A stretch of 64,000 nt of DNA from Anisakis pegreffii (GCA_035041965.1 JAPYMA010000415.1:62001-126000); one strand, 5' to 3'. Counted from the stretch's first letter, positions 51,944 to 64,000 are shown. Numbers and translations: made by a program. Notes: generated by a model not told the origin, from the sequence alone.

Positions 51944-54900
51944 ATGGGGAATCGTGAGTCTCGAACGGCCGTCGACAATTGCGACTATCTATTTTCGGCA
52001 TCGTTCGATGCCGGATGCACATCGTCACCGCACGCCAAAGATTTCAGCAATCCAGCAGCGCTAGGCACTAGCAGCATTCCCAACACCACAACAAAATCCA
52101 GCACCAGTGTTGTTAGTACACCGTCGCCATTACGCACCAGCAACGTATCACCATCATCCAATACGTCCACTTCGCAGAAATCGCCGTCTTCAACAACAAT
52201 CCACAATAATCCCTCACAACAACGTCTTCAACCACAACGTGATGACTCAATAAACTCTGACGAAAGCAATGCTGACAATTCCTCCTCATATGATAAGGTC
52301 AGTTCGGCTTTATTATTCATTTTCAATTTTATGATCAAACTGCAAATGATTCTGCAAATGACGACTACATCGTTTGACCTCAGATCTAGCATATGTATCT
52401 GCGTAATCAATTCTAATCTGATTTTTTTTACTTTATCGTTTCAAAAACTAGATTTATGCAGTTCTTCTTGCGTTACATTGAATATTACAACGCATACATG
52501 AAAATTTATCAAAGTCGGCAAATCATGTATCATCCATTGGATTCAGTTCATTGAAAGCGATGAGAATATTTCATATCAACGACAATAGCATTGCTGTTGT
52601 TGGCTAGCATTTCAGTGGCTCATTGCTATATGCTTTATGATTCCATTACACAATTGCTCATAAGCAGAACCATATTTGTTCACAGAATAACTGAATTTGG
52701 ATGAAAACTGCAGTTGCAGACTATTTTTTGTTGATAATTTCAAGTTGTTTTCAATTATTATGATATGCCGTAAGAGACAAAACAATAGAATTAATATCCT
52801 CTTCCTTATGAGGAATGTTTTTACTACCGTTTGCTATTGTTCTTAACGTAGTTATCATTATTGTTGTTAGTATAATTATTGTTACTAGTATTATTATTGT
52901 TATTATAATTACTTCGACCGTTGTTATTTTGAACATCACCATCCCTCATGATTGTTACCAGCGTTGTTATGAATTCATGGAAGTAATTAGGGTTTGTATC
53001 AGTCACAAGTGTTATTACCTTATTCAGTTATGGTAGCATATTATTTACAACATTGAACTGACTTATCCCACGTCATAAGCCTAGTCCTGCACTCCAACTC
53101 ATTTGCTCAAAAACAATAATAGTAATAATAATAATAATTTATTTTTGCAAATTCCGAACTCACAGTTGGATATGTTTGCATGCATTCTATCTACCTACCC
53201 AATATGATCATCGTGCATTTCAACATGTCAAAAAAAGCTGATGATCTGAGGTTGAATCAAGTAGAATCGGTGTTTCGTATGTTTTCTGCCTAGAAAATTT
53301 GATCCAGGAGTATGGATTCGTTCCTCGTGAATATGGGGCCATTGCATGCCCAGCCAAAAGTATCGGTCGACGATTGTCCATTGCCTGCCCATCACATTCA
53401 TCGAACACCACCTCCCCAGTTCATGCATTCGTTTCGTTTACTCTGAATTGTCCACTTTTCTAAATCATATCCTAACACTGCTCTAAATCTTCTACTATCA
53501 AAAGCGTTTCTTCTCTCGAACCAGAGAAGCCGCCTTCTTCTGCTGGTTCAGATTTGCCTTTCGCCTAATAATTGTTCATAATTGTGCGGTTAAGATGGCA
53601 GATGCTAGTGCTGATGAGCCATCATCTCATATTCATTCTAAAGTTTGCCTAGGCTTAGCTCAATTGGTGATATTGTGCCATGATGCTCTTCAAAATGTGT
53701 TGTAGTTGTACTTTTTTGCAAGTGCCATACACTTAACCGCCTGAGAACCTGGCACTAACGCTTGGCATAGGAATTCATATGTTCATACCAATGTTCCTGA
53801 GAATATCCATTTGCACAATTGTCATTCATTAGCACAAAGAGACGACAACCTCACAATGAGCCTTTTTTGCGTCGTGTTCACTTAGTCGTTGTCATCGCTC
53901 TCGTCACCATAATGAATGCTCATTTCAGCTGCTCTCAAATAGCGGTTTTAAGGCATTTGAGTTGTCTTCAAATGCTTTTCGTTTATTATTCGTTTTTTAC
54001 TCATCTAAATTCATATTCGCATTCGAAAAATTTTTTGTTGGAATCGTATTCATTGGTTTTGTTGAATGAATAAATGAATTCATGGGAAAGGTGCTCATTA
54101 ATAATTTATTCTGTAAAGTGCATCTTCTTGCATTCAAGCGATATCTTTTGCAGCAACGTTCCTCAAGAACACGGACAACGTCTTCATCGTCGAACGCCTC
54201 ATTAAATATGATCACAAATCGGAGGGGTACAACGTACACACCAAACAGCGGCGATATGAATAATCAGAAGGTTCGCCGCTCCAGCTAATATTCCTACAAC
54301 AACACATAAATTATGCTGCTGCTGCCTTTTCAGTCTCTCCTCGTTCCATTCCTCGAAAAAGAAAAAAAAACAAACGAAGCAAACATCATCAATCGATGCC
54401 TCGTTTCCTAATCGAGTTTTCCGCTTGAATCTGTCCTATCATTTATGTGATGCAGTCAGTTGTCGATAGTAGACTACGATAGATAGATTTCATATACTAT
54501 AAATTCAAAAAAGAAGTGGTGCTAAATTTTCTTTGTATGCGCTAGCTGATTAAGTTGGTTACGCAATACACTGGCCATTGTTGGGTGCATTTGATTAACA
54601 CCTAAACTTGTTGTTTAGTCAAGAATTCAACAGCAATATGAGCATTGGGTTTGTTTGCTATCTGGCTATTCTAATCAAATAGATCTATTCCACTAGTCGT
54701 TATATATTCCAGCTATATTTTTCAAATTCTGGGATGAGACGATACACTTTCGATTTATTGTGACAACATCATCAATACTGAATAAGTTACAGATCTCCTA
54801 GTTCGGATGTAATGAAAGAAGACTGGCAGGATTGAGAAGGCTTTATTTTGTGAAAGTCTGTCACTGTATATTTTTACCTTATCGTCACTGGTTACTTAAA

Positions 54901-57900
54901 CTCTGCTATAGTACTATTCATCTATAGCTGAGCGCTCTTTTTTTTGCACCAGAACTTCAAAAACTCAACCAATGAAGTGCCTTTTTTGCGTCGTTTTAAA
55001 TGGAGTATTTGCTTGAACTTTGTCGATTGAAGAAGATTTGGGTGGATTATAAAAGACGATATGTGATGCGTAAATAGTTCTGTAGTGTTTCTTTCAGTTC
55101 TTTTCTTAGATAAGTACCAAAATAAAGTACGAATTACCGAAAAAATGAAAGAAATACTGCAAAAATAGTCACAAACATTGTAAAATTTAAGCAAGAAATT
55201 CACAGCTGCAAACGAAAACAAACAATCGTTGAACTATTGACGTGACTCGATGTAGAACGAGGAGCGGACTTCAAACTAACTGATCGTAAAAGAATTACTT
55301 TCATAACAAGGCATTCGTTCTCAGAATCAGATTCTCAGCAATCAACTTTATTGTTGAAATTCAATAATTAGCAAATACAGAATCTATCCCTTCATGCTGA
55401 TTTATAGCTATATTGTTTCCAGAAATGTAGCATGATAACTTCGATGTTGACCTCAGCTATATTCCACTGCACCAAAACCACTGACTGTTCTGTTCACATC
55501 AAATCAGTAGGAAACACTGATGTTTGCTGCGTTATCACTTCAGCAACTGCCTTATGATATACTCGTAGTCCAGTATTTGCTCAATAATGCGCGTTTTTTG
55601 CCAACAAAATTATCCATCCTCTCAACTCTCTTGTAAATCTCTCCGTGCAGCATCGTTAGCATGAAAATGATTTTCTCTCCGTATTCGAGCAAATTTATCA
55701 CACCCTCGATTCATCAAGGGAATACGAACGATACATTAAATTGCATTAAATTCCAAATGCACTCTTCTCAATCTCTCGGACATGAGCGGACTGCCCCAAA
55801 ATTTGCATTCGTTTATCTATAGTCAAGTGTTCTTCATGTAGCACCAACCAACCAGTCAGTGAATGCTTCAGACAACACCGAATCGAGGGTTGCGCTCGGG
55901 CAATTCAACGTCGAAGAATTCCGCGCGAAATTCTGCCGAAAAAACACCATCGAAAATGTCTCCAGCGCCCAGCAAACTCCCCTCCATATCCTCTTCTTCA
56001 CAGGTAATCCATACGAGGCAGCATTCGCTGTGCAATTGTTCTGCAGTGCGAGTGATGATCATTATTTTTGTTATCTTTATCGCTTTTATCACTATTACAT
56101 CTCATCGTCATTACTACCATTATTACAGTTGTTTCCAACGTTATTGCTACTACTCTTATCATCGTCGATCTGCTGGACGTGTTCTCGAACTAATGATCCA
56201 GAAGATAGCAGGGATGGTATTCAGAATCAGAAAATCAGACAATCTTCTTTACTATCAGTGATAATAGTTAATATAAGAAGTGTGGTAAAGCATAGGTGTG
56301 CTACTGCCTTATCGCTGACGGTTGTTTCAAACAACTACTTTGAACAGTGATCAGATGCATCCTCAGTCGATCAGTCGGAGTATATTTTCGGACTCATTTT
56401 GAATCCATCTCCTTAGGAATGATTGGACAATATGAGAGGGTAGTCGTACACCTTTATGTTCAGTACATCAAAAATTGAAGTAAGAATTTCATGAAGACGG
56501 ATATCATTAGCTGTGCGAGAAGACAAAGATCAAGAAAGGAAGAATGTGATATTGGTGTGATAACATAGAGACATGAACTCGTAATGGGTTGTAAATGAGG
56601 TCAGAGGGTGAGTGAATAAATAAAGCCTAGACATTACAAGATTTTTCGCGACATTCATAGTTTTTCTGATCATGTTGATTTTTCTGATTTTCACTGATTC
56701 TCGAGTTATCCTATTTGTTCCACTTATCCGCCGATAATTTATTCATGTATACTCGACTTTTTAACGTGGTGACATTCCGTAACATGTGAATCTCACTTTT
56801 CAAGGAAACTATCATGGGCTTTTTATAGACTTCCAACTGTTTGCCGGGTAAATGCATAGGTGGTGTTATCCACACTGAAATTTTCAAAGAGTACCTAATT
56901 GAATCATTCACGAGTTCCTAGTTGAATGACGTTCATCAACATTGTTATCCTCCTCGTCAATAAATGTACGAGAGAATACTAGTGAACGACAGCTAGACAG
57001 ATTGCTACATATAACGCTAGGGAAGAGTGATGATGAGATTACGGACATTCCAAATCAGCAAGATATTCATTAAGATTAGGCTCGATTTTCGATAGAATCA
57101 AATAATTCCACTTCATTCGTTTGGATGATTGATGACTCGAAGGCCTATTGTTATTGAGCTCATCATGCAGCCATTGACTGAATCGTCGAAAACTCCAACT
57201 GAAAATTTACATGAATGTACGTACACTGCTGGTGTGTTTACATATTGGACAGCACAGAGCATTGAAAGACCGCTGACCCCAGCCAACTGGGGGATTGATA
57301 CTTTCAAAATGTGACTATGCGAGAGGTAGGAACAGTTGAAAGAGGAGAAGTAACTTATATCAGTTAAGCATTCATGCCTCTGAATGGAATTTCTGAGCTT
57401 GAGTGGATTGCAAATTTGTCGAATTGCAGTCCATAATAGTGTCATGTATGGAGAATGCGCGAGGTGATATCGCATCGAGAATCGTGCAGCGAATGGCACA
57501 TAAACGTGACGATTTCTCGCAGTTCGTCGGCAATCTGAACCATGATCAAATGGCCGATCTGGTATCATCGGTAAAACAATTGCTGAGCGATGTCGTCAAA
57601 AATATCAGTTATCCTGAAAAGGCATGTCAACGTTTGTGATTTTCTTATACCGTTAACTGCGCCCATTGCTCAATCAGTAATTATGACTGATGTCGTTCAC
57701 CACCTTCATATGATTTTAACCAAGTAGCTGCTTAATCGCTTGTGTTCACTGAAGTGTGTATTGTTGCGCGGAAATGGAACAAAAGACATGATCATGGGTA
57801 GTAATATGTAATGAAGAAGTTAATTTGATGATCATCGGGTTGATCAGCGCCATGCTTTCGTAAGTTTGCAGCGATTGATTAGTGAGTTCCCTGAATTCGA

Positions 57901-58809
57901 TTAGTTAATGAGCTCTCCGATATCGAACTAATGAATTCTAATTCAACAAAATTTCCAACTGAAATTTGACTGTTCTGACAACCGTTTCGTGTCATAGCTA
58001 AAATTGTGTGTGTGTGTTTGATGCAAATAAAAACAGTTGCAGAATTATACACGAATTTTCGGGACTTTTAGATTCGTGAGATATCGATTCAATTTGGTAT
58101 TGATCAAGTACCGAGACGTGGATGGGGATTCAAAGCGGATTTCTTTGCCGTGATGGCCAATGCTTTAGCGACCGAGTGCGTGTTCTTGGATGGTGCCGCT
58201 CATCAGGTTCGTAGTGAAGTTTTGTGATTGTCACATCTAAGAAGGACTTTGTGCAGCCACTTTTGATGATGAATGAAATAGTGAAATTTAACGATGATTT
58301 CAGCCAACTGAAACCATCGAAGCGTGGGCCGAACTCGTTGAATTCATGTTTAGCAGTGTCCGAGATGGCTATTATCAACAGGTGCGTACATTGCTGTGCT
58401 TGAATTTACACTGAACTAAGAACAGTGGAATTGTGATCGACCAATCAGGAATTTTGATTGGCCGTTGTGGATCGAACAATTCTTTGCAATTGGAATCTTG
58501 TCCAATTGGAATTTTAGAACTGCTCATTGAATTCATACTTCTGGTTATATCTTGTTGAGAATTCACTATAGAGACGGTGTTGTTTTGATGGTGACATTTC
58601 AGATTCGTTTTTTGAGGCGTAGTTCACATTGCTTCAATAGTGCATTCAGTTGTTCATCAGACACAGACACGATGCTGGAATCGAGTTGTTCGAATGGTAC
58701 TCGAAGCAGTCACGATGTTTTAGCACCCCATTACAAATCAACCGGTCAATTGAATCAACCGGAAAGCTTGGAACCTATCGCAGCACCTGGCACTGTCATT
58801 AGGTTTTGA
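51944..58809 (+). CDS. Globin-fold protein, nematode type, with long disordered N-terminus
   Basis: Exons: 51944-52297, 54154-54270, 55872-56003, 57430-57621, 58072-58206, 58304-58381, 58603-58809; every junction is phase 0; 404 residues. The start is preceded by TTTGCAG|CATTCG, seven bases before ATG, as expected for spliced-leader addition. MGNRES at the N-terminus fits an N-myristoylation signal, so membrane attachment is plausible. Residues 2-201 are Ser/Thr/Asn/Pro-rich and probably disordered. Residues about 202-310 resemble nematode globins: DDFSQF (CD region), a helical E segment, FGIDQV (F helix), KADFFAVMANAL (G) and FMFSSVRDGYY (H). The proximal-His site appears to be Gln277 and no His lies in the E helix, so heme binding is doubtful. 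The fourth intron uses GC-AG. A Ser-rich tail of about 60 residues follows the domain. Confidence 0.85.
52848..52925. repeat. TTA/TTG/ATT triplet-rich block
   Basis: Degenerate triplet repeat within the first globin intron; it creates spurious long Ile/Val frames on + and Asn frames on -. Confidence 0.75.
53117..53144. repeat. AAT microsatellite
   Basis: About nine AAT units in the first globin intron, one interrupted by a GT variant. Confidence 0.8.
57622..58071 (+). other. Predicted GC-AG intron in the globin gene
   Basis: The exon coding ...ISYPEK ends at 57621 and is followed by GCATGT, not GT. The next exon opens after TTTTAG at 58072. Only this boundary keeps the phase and joins the E and F helices without an insert; the GT dinucleotides at 57626 and 57634 give the wrong phase. 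A CA microsatellite (TG repeat, about 58004-58016) lies inside. Confidence 0.7.
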
Positions 58810-60870
58810 TGTTTCTTCACCATCATTATCTTGCACGTTTTCATCCTTTCAAACTTTAAACTTTCATAAAATTACTCAACACCTAAAACATTTAGAAGTG
58901 TTCTGAAATCAACAAACATTGTTGATTTGATGTTTCGCATATCACTCTCTCATTGTTGTAAGGCTATACCTAGATAAGACTCATTTACAGTCGCATTCTA
59001 TTCGATATTCTTTTCCAGTGGTATCCTGTGCTGACTTTGTGAAATGTGTTCCATAGGAGTTACATTGAATCCCAGTCGTGCTCTCGAAATGAAACTTTCG
59101 AAATGAAACGAAACTGATCTGATCTATCAATAGCGGATTCAGAATCCATACAAACTTGCTCATACCCGAATCGATTCTCATGCTCTCCTCATCGACGGTT
59201 ACTTCAACAAAGACTCATCCTGTTTTTTCGGTGAAAATCAATTTTGAAACTAACCACTTACTAACACGAATAAATAAATCGTTTCATCACTAACCCAATA
59301 ACATTGCAATATCACCGTAACTACACAAGCAAGCGCTGAATGACCAAATAAGCCGGAGTCAGCTCAGATAATGAATTGTGAAATAGATTTCGATCGCAAA
59401 ATTGCAACTGTTTGAATTATCGACGAAGAAACTCCACCGAAACTTTGTTCGATTGCCGATGCGAAATGTACCTATCATTCAGTGATCTTCTTTCGTTCTT
59501 CCGTTTTGCAGTCAGTTCTGTCTGAAGTCAGATTTATTCACAATTGTGATTTCGTTTTATCCGATTGAGCATCATTTTAAAGGGCCAATAATACTGATGT
59601 GTATTCATAATCATCGTCATCATAAAATGATAATTTGATTCGTTTTTTTGTCACTAATCTATCACTGTTTTATCACAGGTATGGATGGCGTTAATAAACC
59701 AATGAACAGTGTTGTGTATTATATGTGTTATAAATAAAAATGAATGTTGTATACATTATATGAAGTAATCAAGTGATGAAATAAGTGTCGCGATTTCAAT
59801 TCTGAAATGATGCTAATAAAATTTTTCACAAATTCTTCATGCACCGGTCGCATTCGATTCCGTTTCTTGTCCATCTGTACACGCAGCACAAAACAGATCT
59901 GTAAATGATGTATTTCGAATGCATTCAATCATCATTTCATATTTATCGTTCAATAAATAAACAGTAGCATTATGAATCGTCCACATCCACGGTGCAATCA
60001 GATTGCATCCTTGCGCACACATCATGACATGGTGACTGTTCAGAACAAGCCATTTTCTGCTCTCAACATATTTCTCTTTCGTTTCTGTATTATCATTTTG
60101 AAAGTGGTGATCACAATTCAATCTCATGCAATTCGTTAGCCTTTCAGAGAGAGATTCATTCGTGTATGTGAGAGGATACAGTTACAAAGCAGTACTTCTA
60201 ATGAAGCTGCTGCTGCATTCTCTATTCGTCATCAGATGAACTGAATCCGTGAGAATTGTATTGAGCAAACTTGTATTGAGAATCACCATTCATCGAACAG
60301 GCTTCCTATTGTTACTGAAGGTTATGATTAACTAGTAAGCAAAACTTTGAGAATTATGTGATATGATCATTGACATTTTGAAAAAAAAGTGGAAACTCAC
60401 TAGTGAATGAACTCATTAACATGTGCTGCTGCTAAAACTGATTGGTGTTCACGTTCAGTTCTAAACTGCTGCTGCATAGTCCGTTCCCAGCGCTCTCTTC
60501 GTTTTTTGCCTGTTGGTTAGATTAATGTGCTTGCTTGCGATGATTATCAATAAGCAATAAATAACATTGTGCTTTCGGTTCGCACATAGTAATGCTAGAA
60601 CGCAAGCAACAGCTTCAATTAGTTACACTCGCTCATATGTGATAATGCTGCATTTGTTTGAGAGATCGCATTCTCCCTGTGTCTCTTCTTGTTGGTTAGC
60701 AACCTAGGACATGCAGAAAATATGAGCATTGCACTAATTTTGTTAGCATTTGAAAAATTTATTTTGGTAATCTTACGAATGTGTTCAAAATGCGTTCTGA
60801 AATGTAGAGTGATTTTGATAAAGTCAAAAAATTATTTTGTGAAGTAGTTGTTTAAGATCGAGCTAGCGGA
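58810..60870. other. Intergenic stretch between globin and TRM6 genes
   Basis: About 2.1 kb. Holds an AATAAA at about 59734-59741 (ATAAATAAAAATG) that could serve the globin transcript, and the minus-strand candidate listed next. From 60185 to 60870 I see only AT-rich DNA with several GCTGCTGC runs (60209, 60424, 60468) and no gene. Confidence 0.5.
58981..60181 (-). CDS. Candidate minus-strand cysteine-rich protein exons
   Basis: Two minus frames look protein-like. The right one, open 60181-59837 (ATG at 60127), includes HHVMMCAQGCNLIAPWMW, TVYLLNDKYEMMIECIRNTS and LFCAACTDG, with three N-glycosylation sequons and paired cysteines, and ends in TGA at 59837. The left one, 59181-58981, ends GKEYRIECDCK-stop and also has Cys pairs. 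If both are real they may be exons of one secreted protein read from the opposite strand; I could not fix the splice sites joining them. No signal peptide and no family recognised. Confidence 0.3.
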
Positions 60871-63670
60871 ATGATAACGTCGGGATGTCATGCAATCGTT
60901 CAGAAATTGGGCGGTGAGCATATTCGTGTGTGTGAACTGGGACGTAAACGAATGATACTCATTGAGAAACTTCGATTCAATGCCGACGGTGCTCTCAATC
61001 AACCGTTCGGACTTTTTGAGGTTGAAATTGTTCAATTTTTCAAATTTAACATGATCGGCACTCCTCATTGGTTGTTCAGAAAATTGAGTATGGCAAAGAG
61101 TCCGTAAAAATTTCGTTCGCCGATTTGTTCTCCACACGGTTCGTGAGATGTATCGAGATTGTAAATGATCGATGTCAGTCATAATTAACTATTATCATCG
61201 GGCTTGTATGGTATTTTAGAAAGAGCCATTAAATTATTCGCATATTTCAGGTGTCTGCCGGTAAACTGTCTCGTGTTTATGAGGACGTTTCGAACGTTGA
61301 GCAGACATCAATTACCGACTTGGGTAAGGTTTTTGTGCTCTTCCGTAGTGTCAAAATTTTTTTGTTGAAATTTACTCGGTGGTTCCCAACGATTCAGAAA
61401 TTTAAGAAAAAGATACGGATGCGGTGAGAACTGAACCAAGCTCATTGGAAACAGCAACGATACCGGCAGCGTGTTCATCCTCAGAAGAGAACGGACAGAA
61501 TGCGGCCAACAATCACGATCAAGATGTTAGAAATTCCGATGAACTGAACGCAGATGATCCGAGTCCAATTGATCGTGTTTCGGATATTCAAAGCCAGGAA
61601 TCAGAACCTTTAGACGGTGAACCTGTGGATACTCGGAATCCAGCTCAATCAAGGCAAAAGCTTACTCAAGAAGAAATCTCACTCATGAAAAACACTGGTA
61701 TCAGCACTGATGAATTGGTGAATTTCAGCTTCCTCAATCGTTTTTTTTTTAAATTCTTGTTTCATGGGCCGTTTTGCTGGTGCTGTAACAGAGGCTTCTG
61801 TGAAGAGTACATAATTTTAAACTATGATTATGTTCAGCTATGCACGCAATGGAACCGCAGCTAAATTCAAACACTTCTAAAGATTCTTTGATTTCACCAG
61901 GATAACGAGTCTATTTATCTTAGCAATACCTTTGACTGTCTTATTTTAGGTGGCCAAATTGGTTGACGGAAACGTGGCATTTTCTGAACGAACAAGTTAT
62001 GCGAAGAGTAAATATATTCGTCGAAAGGCGAAGAAGCATTCAGATCGTGTTCTCATCCTGAAGCCAAACATCCGTCTTATCGCTGAATCCTACTACAAGA
62101 AGGATCCCGATCGAATCTCGAATCTTCGGTTATTTTTTGCCATATACATAGAATATTTGTTAAGTTATGAATAGCGGGAGGGGGGGAGGTGAGATGCACC
62201 ATGATCAGCGTCAAGAAATCGTTGAAGTTTTCGCATGAATATTGATGTGATGTTTTGATGTTACTAAAATGGTTTTGATGTTTACCCAAGAGTGATTTTT
62301 GTAATTGCTTGATTGAATTGAATCAGTGTTTTTAGCATTCAATATTATACTCATCAATCAAAGCACTGTACAATTGTTTAGGCTGGATATGCTGTCTCAG
62401 ATATTGCTGTTGAGTGGACTGCGAAGTGGATCAAGGTGTTTGGTGTTCGAGCAGTGCTTAGGTTTGCTGACAGCGGCCATTATCGAGCGTTTAGGTGGTG
62501 AGGGAGCATGTGTACACATACACCGAGGACTCATAGCGCAAGCCATTCCCTGTGTGCAGAGTATGGATTTCGACGAACAGGTTTCTGCACTGATTCTTTT
62601 CTTTTGTGTATCCCATTCATATATCCAGCATTCTGGAAAACGTTTTAAGTTGAAACTTTTCTGCAGACATATTCGACATTTTTACCGCTGCGAGTCGCAA
62701 CCTTACTGAACGGTAAGGTGGACGAGGATGAAGAGAACGCCGAATCTAGCAGCAGTAATATGCTGGTCAGTTCTATTTGCATGATTGCATTCGTTCTCGT
62801 GTTTTGATTTGCTTAATTGTTTAGGTGTTGTGTTCATTTCCTGATATTTGTATTTTATAATCAATAAAATGTGTTTTGTCGATTCGATTGTTGATGTGTT
62901 GAATGTTTATGATGCATTAGTTCAGATGCATTACTTGATCAGTTTAGAAATCGATAAGGCATTACTTTTAGTCGGAGGCGTCGTTAGCACGTCGAATGGA
63001 TCGTTTGAGACGAGAGAAGATCGCGTGGCAGTTGATCAGTGATCAGCAAATTGATTGTTTATTTATTGCGGTGAAAGGTGTGGATCCGACTGATGTCCTG
63101 GCGCGTACATGGCACAGTTTACGACTCGCCTCAACCATAGTGCTCTATTCACCAATTTCTGAGGTTAGCTGACTTTAGCTTTAGTCGTTTTTGTTGCATT
63201 TATTATTTATGCAATGTGTTTCATATTTTTGTGATCTCTATTGTTCACGCGAATTTCCATTGGAGTTTTCAATTCTCATTTAGTTTAGTCTAAGAATTTT
63301 TTGTACTGATTTATTTGGAATTGTATTGGATGGAATTTAGAGATTAAGAGAAATAAAATCGTAATGATAGTATTGATGAATCGGTGACTGTCATCTTTTT
63401 AATTGATGATAATGAACAGAGGATCGATTCATTCCCCAATTCTCCTTGTCACTAGAGCTTATGGGATTGTGTGAATTGAAAGTTTTTCAGCCACTGATCT
63501 GTGCGTATAATTGGTTGAAAGAGAACGGTGCAGTTCATGTGCAAGTGTGTGATTCCTTTCAACGTTCCTATCAGGTTCTGCCGGAGAGTACGCATCCGGT
63601 TATGCAACAGCTTGTGGCGGCCGGTTTCATTTTGTCGGCCATTAAAGTTCAACCGCCACAATCTTTGTGA
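60871..63670 (+). CDS. TRMT6: tRNA (adenine58-N1)-methyltransferase non-catalytic subunit TRM6
   Basis: Partner of the catalytic TRM61 subunit; together they make m1A58 in the tRNA T-loop, including initiator tRNA-Met. Exons: 60871-61020, 61251-61323, 61407-61717, 61950-62128, 62382-62580, 62667-62765, 62972-63163, 63491-63670; all phases fit; 460 residues, near the usual 480-500. N-terminal barrel-like part: residues 1-75. Residues about 76-150 are an acidic, Ser/Gln-rich spacer. Then LTQEEISLMKNTGISTDELV, YIRRKAKKH and ILKPNIRLIAESYY, hallmarks of TRM6/Gcd10. DRISNLRLDMLSQIL leads into the Rossmann-like fold, whose motif I is degenerate (CLVFEQCLGLL), as expected for the non-catalytic subunit. 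A C-terminal CLFIAVKGVDPTDVL block follows. ATG at 60871 is the first after an in-frame TAA at 60853. Two acceptor-like sites read TTTAAG (60851-60856, before the ATG; 61401-61406). Confidence 0.95.
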
Positions 63671-64000
63671 TTATACTGAGAACATTACCTAGATTTGTTG
63701 TTGTTGTTGTTATTGTACATTCTTTTGTACTGCACCATTTTTCCAAATGTGGTATCAAAAGACATAGTTCAAATTTCATATAGAAAACAGATGAATTTTT
63801 GAATAGTTCTTGCGTGAATGTTGATTATGAGTATTTGCAAAGAGAATCAAATGAAGTAGAAAAAGAAAATTTGATGATAGACGAGCAAAGGTGTTATCAG
63901 TTGAAAGGAAACAGGAAAATTGTAAACTTTAGCGGGATAACTATGGCTATGGATCAGCCAGGTTGATTGTTATTGTTGTTAAGTTTTTGATGCTGCTGCT
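63671..64000. other. 3' flank of TRM6
   Basis: AT-rich, with TTG/GTT triplet runs at 63696-63714 and 63968-63981. No gene, and no canonical AATAAA near the stop; the polyadenylation site is not evident. Confidence 0.6.

Noticed and set aside
53271..53430. Overlapping 60-66-codon frames on both strands inside the first globin intron
   Set aside because: The plus version would need a phase-1 upstream exon, but the flanking globin exons join perfectly in phase 0 without it.

Overview
The window is AT-rich nuclear DNA of a metazoan, almost certainly a nematode. The evidence is: many short exons with weak splice donors (GT plus variable bases); a nematode-type protein tyrosine phosphatase; a nematode-type globin with a long low-complexity N-terminus; and candidate trans-splice acceptors a few bases upstream of some ATGs. 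The species cannot be named from this sequence. Long non-coding tracts, AATG and ATGG microsatellites and a decayed non-LTR retrotransposon tail fit a mid-sized, intron-rich nematode genome. I saw no ribosomal RNA, tRNA or CRISPR.

Four genes, all on the + strand, can be assembled exon by exon with matching intron phases. (1) 108-2975 is the 3' part of mitochondrial ribosomal protein uS9m (MRPS9). It ends in a 13-nt terminal exon that supplies the conserved Lys-Arg-Arg tail. (2) About 14.79-22.25 kb is a classical protein tyrosine phosphatase with every catalytic loop intact; its 5' end may reach back to about 12.6 kb. (3) 51.94-58.81 kb is a globin-fold protein with a Met-Gly-Asn start, a long Ser/Thr-rich N-terminus, a predicted GC-AG intron and Gln where globins carry the heme-ligating His. 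(4) 60.87-63.67 kb is TRM6 (TRMT6), the non-catalytic subunit of the tRNA m1A58 methyltransferase, complete.

Between these lie two large tracts: about 3.0-14.7 kb, with only weak exon candidates and a retrotransposon relic, and about 22.3-51.9 kb. The second tract holds no confident gene. It has several minus-strand exon-like stretches (38.9-39.4, 47.5-47.8 kb), a degenerate coding patch near 42.6 kb, and local duplications (107-bp tandem, 119-bp direct repeat, a diverged copy pair near 38 kb). A further minus-strand cysteine-rich candidate sits between the globin and TRM6 genes.

The confident genes are ordinary housekeeping or family members and show no shared pathway. The spacing gives no support for an operon. 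I did not find an obviously new multi-gene system. The most unusual signals are the globin lacking the proximal His, the micro-exon ending MRPS9, recurring TTTAAG acceptors, and the unrecognised minus-strand exons.
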